Origin: Cyrtodaria siliqua
Lineage: Eukaryota; Mollusca; Bivalvia; Adapedonta; Hiatellidae
Assembly: GCA_037043455.1 (NCBI GenBank)
Contig: JAWPHD010001353.1
Coordinates: forward strand, 186,001 to 250,000
DNA length: 64,000 bases
Direction of reading: 5' to 3'
In this document: piece after piece, positions 55,257 to 64,000 of the stretch
Layout: every line of letters starts with the position of its first letter
Position numbering within the stretch: the first letter of the stretch is position 1
Made by a program: the position numbers and the translations under genes
The notes under the pieces: generated by a model
What the model saw: the letters and a program-made list of their open reading frames with translations, nothing else
Database searches by the model: none
What the model was told of the DNA's origin: nothing

Positions 55257-55573
55257 GAGGGCTGGTGTGGCGCAGTCGGTAGCGCAGCGGATTTGTAACC
55301 GGAGGCCCCGAGTTCAATCCTCCGTGGTGCCACTGAGTTTCGTCGGTGTGTTCTTGTGCAAGACATTTTCCCTTAGCCTCGTCCGTTGGATGCGGACGTA
55401 AACCAACGGTCCCATGTATCGGTCTATCCTCCGAGCATGTTAAAGAACCATAGGAATCTATTCAATAATAAAAGTTGGGCACGGTTCCCGGATTCCTATG
55501 TATCCTTCTGCTCTCTCTGGAGCGGCTCTTAATAACCTATACTGTGTTGATGAGCCGTTAAACAACATTCAAT
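55257..55573 (+). mobile_element. tRNA-derived SINE family A, intact forward copy, 13-bp TSD
   Basis: GGCTGGTGTGGCGCAGTCGG (A box), CGGATTTGTAACCGGAGG and GAGTTCAATCCTCCG (B box), then the complete body to TTAAACAACATTCAAT. TCAATCTCATTAA flanks it (55244-55256, 55574-55586). Best forward reference for the family. Confidence 0.93.
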
Positions 55574-55931
55574 TCAATCTCATTAAAATCATATCCTAAT
55601 TATGCTTTGATACTCTCTGCTACACACTCCCTTGTAGGTCACTCTAAATTCAACCAATGAAATCGCGCGTTTCATATGCAGTTCAGATGACGTTCGAGTG
55701 AACTGAACAAAAGAAAATCCACATAAAACACATAGACCTATATCCGAATAAAGATAAAGTCTTCATGTGTTACTGCTGTGGACTGCACGATAAATTAAAA
55801 GAAATGCACTAAATGGAATGCTTTATATCAAGATACGAAGAAAATCATGGGCGCTGCCATGTATGTTTTGAAAACATATATATACCACCGAAATTATTAC
55901 GAGATTAGTACTCTAAATAGTAAGCCATATA

Positions 55932-56889
55932 CTGACCCAGTTGCATTCAAGTACCCCAAAAATGCATTCCGTTTGCGTTTCGTTTGCATTCCGTTTGCGC
56001 TCCGTTTGCATTCCGTTTGCATTTCATTTTTATGAATGCATTTTTTAAAATGCAAATCATTTGCGTTTTTGAATGAATTCAGCGTTTAAAAACGAAACTA
56101 TGCGTTCATTTAAATGCACGGAACGAACGCAACATAATGTGTGCGTTTAAATGCACAAACGGAGAAAATGCATTTGCGTTCGTTCGTTCAGCGTTTACCA
56201 ATCGCAACATTTCTGACGATTAAACTACGCATGATATCCAGTCATGCGATTCTTACCACGAGTCGGTGACTAATGTTTGTGATCATATTGAAGAATGTGT
56301 CCTTTGGTTGACATTATTTGGTGATGCACATTGATGATTATTCTGTTTTCTTGTTTATGTTTTTTTCATCAAAAATTTAACATACTTGACACTATATAAA
56401 AATATGCCGTCTGATTTTACCAACATTATTTCAGTTTTATAATGAAATAATATAAAGTTTGTGATACACAATAAATACATTTCCTATTTTAAATCGGTAA
56501 AAATGAAAGTGTGTAAACATGCTTAAAAAACACCATTTACACAGTGTATTTCTTTATATTAAAACTCTGCATAACGCACTTCATTTAAATCGAGACTTCA
56601 ATTATGTACTCAAAAGGATAATATTGAAAATAGGGAAAATGCCTTTGCGTTCGTTTCGTTGCGTTCGTTTCGTTCGTTCCATTCGTTTTCAGCGTTTTAA
56701 AAAATGCATTCATCGTTCGTTTTTTAAAACGGTGAATGCTGAAAACGAACGAAACGAATGCAACGAACGAAATGCATTTGTAAAATATACATCATGCAAC
56801 GTTCATTCTGCATTCGTTCTGCGTTCATTTTCCGTTCATTCAGCGTTCGTTCTGCATTTATTTGGGGTACTTGAACGCAACTGGGTCTG
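55932..56889. mobile_element. TA-flanked terminal-inverted-repeat element with GTTCGTTT-rich foldback core, 958 bp
   Basis: The left end CTGACCCAGTTGCATTCAAG plus TACCCCAAA matches the inverted right end (CAGACCCAGTTGCGTTCAAG plus TACCCCAAA) with two mismatches. TA flanks both (55930-55931, 56890-56891). The interior is full of CGTTCGTTT / AAACGAACG. A near-perfect inverted repeat centred at about 56718 pairs 56641-56700 with 56735-56790. No transposase. TA plus CAG ends suggests Tc1/mariner type. The 139-codon frame over the right half is a by-product. Confidence 0.88.
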
Positions 56890-56894
56890 TAGTA

Positions 56895-57005
56895 CATCTG
56901 GCCTGCTTAGCTCAGTTGATACCGCTCACGACTGCTGAACCGCGATTGTCATTTTAGTGTTTTGTCTTCTGTTCTAGGCACCCTGTTCAATCCCACAAAT
57001 CGGTA
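56895..57005 (+). mobile_element. tRNA-like sequence with widely spaced boxes (SINE remnant)
   Basis: GCCTGCTTAGCTCAGTTGAT has a good A box. CCCTGTTCAATCCCAC about 70 bp downstream has a B box. GACTGCTGAACCGCG lies between. I cannot build a complete cloverleaf, so I treat it as a tRNA-derived repeat rather than a tRNA gene. Confidence 0.5.
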
Positions 57006-57526
57006 AACATTTTTGTACCACTATTAAATTCCGTCAAACAATCTTTCCTTTATTTTTTTTCCAGTAAATATTCCATAATGGTTGGGGTATTATATTTGTC
57101 AACATGTATTTGTTTTATAAGCTAAAAGTTATGGACATTTTCTCTTTTAATACCGAGCGTAGACTGCTCCATGGCGTTTTACTGAAAGCGACATGTGCAG
57201 TGAAGCAGTCTATACCGAACAATTTTGCAGGCTGAAATCTGATTGGCTAATCGTAAGGTCAATATGACATGACCTGCAATGGAACGTTGTCAGATCCTTG
57301 TAGTGTAGAGTATCGTAGCCTGATAAAGGGTCTGATTTTAATGAGATTGTAGGTCTATCAGTCTTGGCTTTCCCAATACACACAGTCTAATGTATTCTAT
57401 TTATAGACTATCGATGCAGACGCTCGATTCAGATTACAGGGACATTTTCCTTCCTAAGTGTGAAAATTGGTTCACTACTGTCCTTGTTCTGTTTGAAATA
57501 CGGACATGCGCAGTACAACAGTCTAA
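57006..57526. other. Low-copy DNA, no gene recognised
   Basis: TAGACTGCTCCATGGC and GAAGCAGTCTATACC near 57160-57225 are loosely complementary. The frame at 57390-57584 is unsupported. Confidence 0.4.
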
Positions 57527-57855
57527 CATAAGTGATGCCAGAACAAAACATAAAACCAGTCAAACACAATTGATGCTAGAATAAAGCACAAAACCAGTCA
57601 AACATAACTGATGCTAGAACAAAGCACAAAACCAGTCAAACACAAGTAATGCCAGAACAAAACACAAAACCAGTCAAAACACAATTGATCTAGAACAAAG
57701 CTCAAAACCAGTCAAACACAATTGATGCTAGAACAAAGCACAAAAACAGTCAAACACAAGTGATGCTAGAACAAAACATAAAACCAGTCAAACACAAATG
57801 ATGCTAGAACAAAACATAAAACCATTCAAACACAAGTGATGCTAGAACAAAACAT
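57527..57855. repeat. Minisatellite, 38-bp unit, about 8 copies (right part of a split array)
   Basis: The unit is AGAACAAAGCACAAAACCAG plus TCAAACACAAGTGATGCT. It matches the 42-bp array at 54690-54905 apart from GTTATGCATGCT. It ends where the pearl-like element begins, and AAAACCAGT reappears just past that element's right end. Confidence 0.92.
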
Positions 57856-60150
57856 ACAAGAGGCCCAAGAGGGCCTGTGGACGCTCTACTGGCTCTAGAT
57901 AAAGTTTATGTATAAGGGGCCATAACTCTTTCAAATATCGTTCAACCAGAACATGGTGAAGATATACGCAACTAGGCTTGGTACTGATTGTCCCTGACAA
58001 GTTTCGCTGAAATCCAGCCAGAGGTTCAGGAGAACTAGTCTGTACAAAGTTAGTGTATTAAAACCTTTAAGGGGTCATAACTCTGCCAAAATTCATTCAA
58101 CCAAAACATGGCAATGACAGGTGCAACTAGGCTTGGTACTTATCATCCCCATCAAGTTTCATTGAAATGCAGCAAGGAGTTCAGAAGAGACTAATCTGGA
58201 CAATGTTTGGCTATTAAAACATTTAAAGGGACATAACTCTGCCAAAAATCATTCAACCCGAATATGGCAACAATATGCACAACTAGGCTTGATACTGATC
58301 ATCCTTTTCAAGTTTCGTTAAAATCCAGTCAGGGGTTCAGAAGAACTAGCCCGGAAAATGTTTGTGTATCAAAAATCTTTAAAGGATCATAACTCCATCA
58401 AAAATCTGTTAACCGGAATGCCACGATGATATGCACAACTATGCTTGCTGCTGATCATCCCTGTAAAGTTTCGTAGAAATGTGGGGAGGCATTCAGGAGA
58501 ACTAGTCCAGACAAAGTTTGTGTATTAAAACCTTTAAAGGGCCATAACTCTGCCAAAAATCATTCAACCGGAACACGGCAAAGATTTGCACAACTAGACC
58601 TGATACTGATCAACCTTGTCAAGTTTCGTTAATATCCAGCCAGGGGTTCAGGAGAAGTAGCCCGGAAAACGTTTGTGTATCAGAAACCTTTAAAGGGCCA
58701 TAACTCCACCAAAAATCTGTAAACTGGAACGCGACGATGATATGCACAACTATGCTTGGTGCTGATCATCCCTGTAGTTTGGTTGAAATGTGAGAAGGAG
58801 AACTAGTCCAGACAAAGTTTGTGTATTAAAACCTTTAAAAGGACATAACTCCGCCAAAATCATTCAACCAGAACACGGTGACGAAATGTACAACTAGGCT
58901 TGGTACTGATCATCCTTGAAAAGTTTCACTGAAATCTGGCCAAATGAAGGCCATTTCTTCTTAATGAGGCCAAAATATAGCATATTTCAGAAAATCAAGG
59001 GCCACAACTCTGCTGTAAATGGTCTAATCTGGCTGGGATTGATATTTGTTGGAGCTTTCATTGATAGTAACAATGTGGTAAATTTTGGTGAAGATCGAAT
59101 GAAAAATGAAAGCCCTATCATATTAACGAGGCAAAATATAGCATATTTAACTAAATCAAGGGCCATAACTCCGCTGTTCTGGTGCAATCTGGTTGGTTTT
59201 CGAATTTTTCCGAGCTTTCATTTATATTAACAATCTGGTCAAGTTTGGCAAAGATCGGACGAAAAACGAAGGCTCTATCGTAATATAGCATTTTTAACTA
59301 AATCAAGGGCCATAACTCCGCTGTTGCTTGTCCGATCTGGCTGGTTTTCGAATTTTTCCGAGCTTTCATTTATATTAACAATCTGGTCAAGTTTGGCAAA
59401 GATCGGACGAAAAACGAAGGCTCTATCGTAATATAGCATTTTTAACTAAATCAAGGGCCATAACTCCGCTGTTGCTTGTCCGATCTGGCTGGTTTTCGAA
59501 CTTGTCCAAGCTTTCATTGATATTAACAATCTGGTAACGTTTGGTAAAGATCGGATGAAAAATGAAGACCCTATCGTCTTAACGAGGCAAAATATAGCCT
59601 TTTTAACTAAATCAAGGGCCATAATTCCGCTGTTACTGGTCCGATATGAATGGTTTTCGAACTTGTCCGAGCTTTCATTGATATTAACAATCTGATAAAG
59701 TTTGGTAAAGATTGGATGAACAATGAATCCCTTATCGTCTTAACGAGGCAAAATATAGCATTTTTAACTAAATCAAGGGCCGTAACTCCGCTGTTACTGG
59801 TCTGATATGGCTGGTTTTCGAACTTGTTCAAGCTTTTAACAACATTAACAATTTGATAAAGTTTGGTAAAGATCGGATGAAAAATGAAGGCCCTATCGTC
59901 TTAACGAGGCAAAATATAGCATTTTTAACTAAATCAAGGGCCATAACTCCGCTGATACTGGTCCGATCTGGCTGGTTTTCGAACTTGTCCGAGCTTTCAT
60001 TGATATTAACAATCTATTAAAGTTTGGTAAAGATCAAATAAAAAATGAAGGCCCTATCGTCTTAACGAGACAAAAGTTAACAGACGACGGACGGACGACG
60101 GACAACACACCATCCCATAAGCTCTGCTGGCCGTTGGCCAGTAGAGCTAA
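57856..60150 (+). mobile_element. Complete pearl/HINE-like element, about 2.3 kb, two unit types, paired hairpin ends
   Basis: 5' end: ACAAG, hairpin AGGCCC-AAGA-GGGCCT (57861-57876), then GCTCTACTGGC (57883-57893). Core: seven ~155-bp units (from 57918) with TAACTCTGCCAAAAATCATT, CACAACTAGGCTTGGTACTG and AAGTTTCGTTGAAATCCAGC; then seven ~161-bp units with GGCAAAATATAGCATTTTTA and CTGGTTTTCGAACTTG. Two adjacent 161-type units share the same 13-bp deletion (148 bp each, about 59241-59536), a recent duplication. 3' end: GACGACGGACGGACGACGG, then AGCTCTGCTGGCC-GTT-GGCCAGTAGAGCT (60120-60148); GCCAGTAGAGC is the exact inverse of the 5' GCTCTACTGGC. Confidence 0.85.
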
Positions 60151-60660
60151 AAACCAGTTTTTCACCAGACATCAATTTTCACCAGATATCAAATTCTTGT
60201 GTTTATGCTGTTCAATGAATAAGTAACTTGTAAGACTCAGGTAGTGGCTGTGACTGTGGGTGTCGACTATGCTGACAATAATTCTGTGAACTACAGACAT
60301 CACTGGCAGTAAAAGTCACTAGTATTAATTGCCAATAACAGAGTAAACTCTCAGCTGTATCATGGATTGTATACAAACTATCACTAATAGGGGTAATATA
60401 CATTGGCAACACTTGACCAATGACCCCTTTCATTTAACCAATGACTTCTTTCACAGAAATCGGAGTAATAAATATCACATTTAACCATTCTTTCAATTGA
60501 TCTTAAAATATAGAAGCACATGATAGACAGGAAGTCTGACAAACATTTTAGATTCAAGTTCAGCTTATTGATTTATAAATAAAAGACGGCCATTACAAAT
60601 ATTTTCCACAGACAATAATTTTAAATCAATAATTATAAAGTAGATAATATTTTTAAAATG
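60151..60660. other. Low-copy DNA, no gene recognised
   Basis: It begins AAAACCAGTTTTTCACCAGA. TTTTCACCAGAYATCAA occurs twice. Otherwise featureless. Confidence 0.45.
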
Positions 60661-60870
60661 GTTTCCGTTTTACTATATATAGTATCTGGTTTCCGTTTTA
60701 CTATATATAGTATCTGGTTTCCGTTTTACTATGTATAGTACCTGGTTTCCGTTTTACTATATATAGTATCTGGTTTCCCTTTAACTATATATAGTATCTG
60801 GTTTCCGTTTTACTATATATAGTATCTGGTTTCCGTTTTACTATGTATAGTACCTGGTTTCCGTTTTACT
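60661..60870. repeat. Minisatellite, 28-bp unit, 7-8 copies
   Basis: The unit is TTTCCGTTTTACTATATATA plus GTATCTGG, with TATGTATAGTACC and CCCTTTAAC variants. ACTATATATAGT is a perfect palindrome. Confidence 0.93.
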
Positions 60871-61143
60871 ACCACCAACTTGGTGATTATATAGGTATTT
60901 CTCATAAAACATTGGGTACCGCATGATCTGTAGCATTTGAGGCCGGCTTCTAGTAAGGATGATTATGCGAAGAAGTATATCAATCACCTTATGAATCCCT
61001 AAACCCCTTTTTGGTATTTATTGGCATTCACGCAAGCATTCATTTAAGTGCTAACTGTGGTGGCTGTAAAAGTTATGCGAATACAAATCAATAGTGTCAC
61101 TTTGGGGTCTATGGAGCCAAATCTTTGTGACTTTATCCTTTAA

Positions 61144-61343
61144 GCCCCTACTTATATATAATGGACTGTTCTTTCTTTGAATAAGACCATTCCATTTATG
61201 TGACAAAGGGGTGTTTTGGGGCAAATGACTGATCAGCAGAGACAGACATTGTAAACCCTGATCAGCCGGCGGGTTACTCGCAGGCTGATCAGGGTTTACA
61301 ATGGACGCAAAGGCTATTATAATCATGCTTAGCGGGTTAAGGG
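61144..61343. mobile_element. TTAA-flanked inverted-repeat element (piggyBac-like), copy 2
   Basis: The left TTAA (61140-61143) borders GCCCCTACTTATATATAATGG; the right end reads GCTTAGCGGGTTAAGGG then TTGA (61344-61347, one change from TTAA). Inside: AACCCTGATCAGCC and GGCTGATCAGGGTTTACAATG in inverted orientation. Same family as 15797-15962 and 63120-63305. Confidence 0.75.
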
Positions 61344-61374
61344 TTGAAGTACAATACAAACTAAGCCGGTACTA

Positions 61375-61510
61375 AGAGGCAAGAGAGGTATTGCATCTTT
61401 CTTATTATTCTTATCAAAAAAATATTACCTCTCATGAACAGTCTCAATAAAACCGAGACTGCTACTTTTCCCTCTTTGTGCTGCTTCCAAGAGATCCCAT
61501 TTTCAGCATT
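61375..61510. mobile_element. Dispersed repeat 'family D', copy 2, with AATAAA-loop hairpin
   Basis: ATATTACCTCTCATGAACAG, then CAGTCTC-AATAAAACC-GAGACTG (perfect 7-bp stem), CTACTTTTCCCTC and TTTTCAGCATTTA. It aligns with 12042-12180. Class unknown. Confidence 0.65.
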
Positions 61511-61603
61511 TAGAGTGCACATACACCATCTCTCATATTACAAACACCATCTCTCATATTATTTATAAATCAATACACAGATAAATATTCCAGTGTGGCA
61601 GTA

Positions 61604-62563
61604 GGGTCAACCCGGTACGTTCGGACAGCCCGGTACGATCGGACGCTTGATTACACTCACAACACTGTTTTAGAGTACTTACCCGTATCATCACGTACGA
61701 TGTCATTATCTTATCCATTAAAAATCGATGTTCTGAGCTTTGAGTTTGTTATTATTATGTAAAGTGTAACACACTTTTTGATTTGTCAACTAATGCATAC
61801 GTGATCAAAACCTGTTTGGCACCATTTACAAACATTTCATATAGGAACATCCTGTTAACCACACCTGCAAATCTGCGATATTACTCGATCTTGTTGGTCA
61901 TACTTCTTTGACATTTGTGTCCATTTGAGCAATAAAGTTACGTAGGTGAGGATTAAAATATAAAAATGTATATTTGTTTATTGTTGGGTTCATTTATTTG
62001 ACAAAATGTAAGTGTTCGACTGTACCATACTCCTTGTAAAATAGTGGATGGTACAATCGAACACCTTAATAGGCTCAATTCAAACAGGTAATTTCAAATG
62101 AAACATGTGCAGATTTAAGCTAGGGCATTAAGCTAGAGGTCTATCACTCTTACTTAAGCTCCTTCTAAAACAATCAACATTAATTTAATTTTGTAAATTA
62201 TTATAGATCTAATAAATCAATTTGAAACCGTCCCAGGAAAATGGAGGCAAATGATCGGTTGGGGCGTGTTTTTCTATGTATGTATATATGTACTGAAATC
62301 GTAGTTTTACCTTGTATAGTGATTTTTGTTTTAAAACCCTTTTACCGTTTTCCAACTTTCGCAGATGTCCGAGTGTCCCATCATGGGTGTACAGATGGTG
62401 TAATAAGTGTTAAATGGAATGATTAATTCTGTTTTCATTTGAAAACGATCCGCCTATGACTCTTCATTACGCCGTTATTTCATGAAGCTTCCAGCACACA
62501 GATATATGTCAAAACAAGTGCCTGAATACGAAGGTGTCCGATCGAACGTACCGGGTTGGACTC
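61604..62563. mobile_element. TA-flanked terminal-inverted-repeat element, 960 bp, CCGGTACG ends
   Basis: The left end GGGTCAACCCGGTACGTTCG and the inverted right end (GAGTCCAACCCGGTACGTTCG, read in reverse complement as GAGTCCAACCC + GGTACGTTCG) match but for small changes. TA flanks both (61602-61603, 62564-62565). GATCGGAC lies near both ends. A central stem pairs GTGTTCGACTGTACCAT (about 62012) with ATGGTACAATCGAACAC (about 62046). No transposase domain in the 61-codon frame at 62241-62426. Confidence 0.82.
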
Positions 62564-62565
62564 TA

Positions 62566-63115
62566 GTTATATACACCGATATAATTATATATACACTGAT
62601 ATAAACATGTATTATATATAAGGTTAGCTGGGACTTTTTACTACTGCGAATCTTATATAAATAAAATAAAAAAATATTTAGTTGATGCAAACAATAACAA
62701 AAATATATTAATCAAGTAAACAAATTGTTTATTTTCATTTCAAGAATATGTATACATTTTCACTCATTGCCAATTAAATTCTCTCCAAACTACACAAATT
62801 TATATTCTCTATTATTTGTTTTATCTGGTTGTTACTTAATAATATTGATAAAATTACATGTATAGCAACTTTAAATAAACATTTTGTTTCTTCTTTTTTT
62901 ACTCCAAATGGTATAATTTCAGCAAAATGTTGCCAGATGTTGCAACAGTAATTAATCACAGGATCAATACAACACATACAAGTGTCAAACGATGTTGTAA
63001 CATTCATAATTTAAAGGGATCGGAGGCGATCTAGAAGAACCGTGGACGTCTATCAAAATATAAAAGTAAACCATGATAATGATGGAGTTTAAGTTTATAA
63101 AAAGTGCTTGTGCAC
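62566..63115. other. Low-copy AT-rich DNA, no gene recognised
   Basis: ACACYGATATAATTATATATACA-type duplication near 62575-62600. The reverse frame at 62774-63007 (cysteine-containing, TCMCCIDPVINYCC) has no domain I recognise. Confidence 0.4.
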
Positions 63116-63119
63116 TTAA

Positions 63120-63305
63120 CCCTTAACCCGCTAAGCATGACTAGCGTCCATTGTAAACCCAGATCAGCCTGTGAGAAACTCACACGCTGATCAGGGTTTA
63201 CAATGTCTGGCTGCTGATCAGTCATTTTCCAAAACACCCCTTTGTCACATAGATGGAATGGTCTTAATGCAATGAAAGAACAGTCCATTATATATATGTA
63301 GGGGG
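63120..63305. mobile_element. TTAA-flanked inverted-repeat element (piggyBac-like), copy 3, reverse orientation
   Basis: TTAA (63116-63119), CCCTTAACCCGCTAAGC, TCCATTGTAAACCCAGATCAG, GCTGATCAGGGTTTACAATG, CACCCCTTTGTCACAT, ATGGAATGGTC, GGGGG, TTAC (63306-63309). It is inverted relative to 61144-61343 and better matched to it than to 15797-15962. Confidence 0.75.
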
Positions 63306-63492
63306 TTACTTAGTCCTCAAGTTCAGTCTGATTTGATTATTGTTTATGGAATGCTTCAACTGGAAAACTTGATTCATGGGAGTTTTTTTGTTGCAAAAAT
63401 AAATTAATGCATATGGTCTTTTTTTTAAGTATTTTTATGACTGAAATACATTTTATTACATTTTATGTACCTCTACCTGGTAACACAATTAA

Positions 63493-64000
63493 ACAAGAAA
63501 ATCGGTAGAACCGATGGATGCTCCCCGAAATGTATCCTCAACTTATCATATGGCCTTGTATTACCCAGCAGTTTTCAATTTGCAGATCCATTAGTAGTTT
63601 TTGACTTATGCTTCGGACAAGAATAACAAGTTTAAAATTACAAAGGGCAATAACTGTAATTTGAATGACGACAGAGTTACGGTTCTTGCACTCTGCACTT
63701 CCCCTCATTTCCCTCTATCATTGTGTGAAGTTTCATTGCAGTCTCATCAGTAGTTCTGATGTTATGCTCCAGACAAAAATTCTAAGTATAAAACTACAAA
63801 GGGCAATAACTCTTAATTTGAATGATGACAGAGTTACGGTTCTTCCAATCTGCACTTCCTCTCATTGCCATCTATCTGTGTGTGAAGTTTCATTGCAGTC
63901 CCAACAGTAGTTTTGAAGTTATGCCCTTGTCAAAAATTCTAAGTATAAAACTACAAAGGGCAATAACTCTAATTTGAATGAGTTATGGTTCTTGCACTCT
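63493..64000 (+). mobile_element. 5' end of a pearl-like element, runs off the window
   Basis: ACAAGAAAATCGGTAGAACC: hairpin ATCGGT-AGA-ACCGAT (63500-63514), then GGATGCTCCCC. Units of about 160 bp follow (near 63640, 63800 and 63960), with CTACAAAGGGCAATAACTCT, AATTTGAATGA, GAGTTACGGTTCTTGC, TCTGCACTTCC and GTGAAGTTTCATTGCAGTC. Short open frame 63665-63910 is a by-product. Confidence 0.75.

Noticed and set aside
55257..55340. tRNA gene with intact A and B boxes
   Set aside because: Followed by the SINE body and flanked by a target duplication; anticodon and acceptor stems do not pair well. It is a SINE head.
56519..56938. 139-codon arginine-rich open frame
   Set aside because: Lies over the CGTTCGTTT low-complexity core and right end of a TIR element; no domain.
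56895..57005. Intron-containing tRNA gene
   Set aside because: A and B boxes present but no complete cloverleaf can be drawn; more likely a SINE remnant.
60120..60150. Rho-independent terminator
   Set aside because: The hairpin plus A/T context belongs to the conserved 3' end of a pearl-like element in animal DNA, not bacterial transcription.

Overview
The window is AT-rich animal DNA from a region with no gene I can support. Its repeat vocabulary points to a bivalve mollusc, probably a heterodont clam or mussel. The clues are tRNA-derived SINEs with good A and B boxes, many 'pearl'/HINE-like elements with 150-170 bp internal tandem units and ACGG-type tails, and non-LTR retrotransposon debris. 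The species cannot be fixed from sequence alone. I found no host exon, rRNA, functional tRNA gene, CRISPR array or bacterial feature. The only protein-like stretches are mobile-element remnants: a decayed LINE C-terminal region (4254-5250), a 5'-truncated LINE with a reverse-transcriptase fragment (43630-44361) and a broken tyrosine-recombinase fragment (49140-49790).

Two structural themes dominate. The first is minisatellites: about 20 arrays, with units of 18 to 64 bp, sum to roughly 17 kb, about a quarter of the window. Several have higher-order structure: 7 x 34 bp at 987-1462; 10 x 54 bp near 26160-27200; 3 x 41 = 123 bp, nested in 13 x 41 = 533 bp, at 30962-32110; and 24+24 bp dimers at 42750-45335. 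The second is non-autonomous mobile elements, many with readable ends and target duplications. These include a hAT element (36654-37686, 8-bp TSD), a Harbinger-like element (46334-46981, TTA), three TA-flanked terminal-inverted-repeat elements (17823-18236, 55932-56889, 61604-62563), three TTAA-flanked elements (15797, 61144, 63120), a TTTAAA-flanked element (32361-32684), a foldback (33723-33890), and about twelve copies of one tRNA-SINE family, four of them with clean 12-16 bp TSDs. A second SINE, also with a TSD, is nested inside one of those copies.

Layout: 1-4050 arrays and element tails; 4250-6500 LINE remnant and a pearl-like element; 6845-12000 SINEs, two arrays and a trimeric 166-bp element; 12000-23100 older dispersed elements and low-copy DNA; 23100-32230 five large arrays; 32360-38640 inverted-repeat elements, SINEs and a SINE-derived array; 38870-45335 arrays, a pearl-like element and the LINE insertion; 46330-50911 Harbinger-like element, arrays and recombinase fragment; 52260-60150 pearl-like elements, SINEs and a TA element; 60660-64000 small elements and the start of another pearl-like element.

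Nothing here forms an operon or pathway. The main biological content is how new tandem arrays arise and how elements nest. In two places an array appears to have grown out of a known element: a 29-bp array inside a tRNA-like SINE head (35485-36560), and a 42-bp in-frame array inside a tyrosine-recombinase fragment (49430-49745). A recurrent element architecture (5' ACAAG plus hairpin, internal ~160-bp units, ACGG-rich tract, 3' hairpin that is the inverted partner of the 5' end) is complete at 5308-6495 and 57856-60150.
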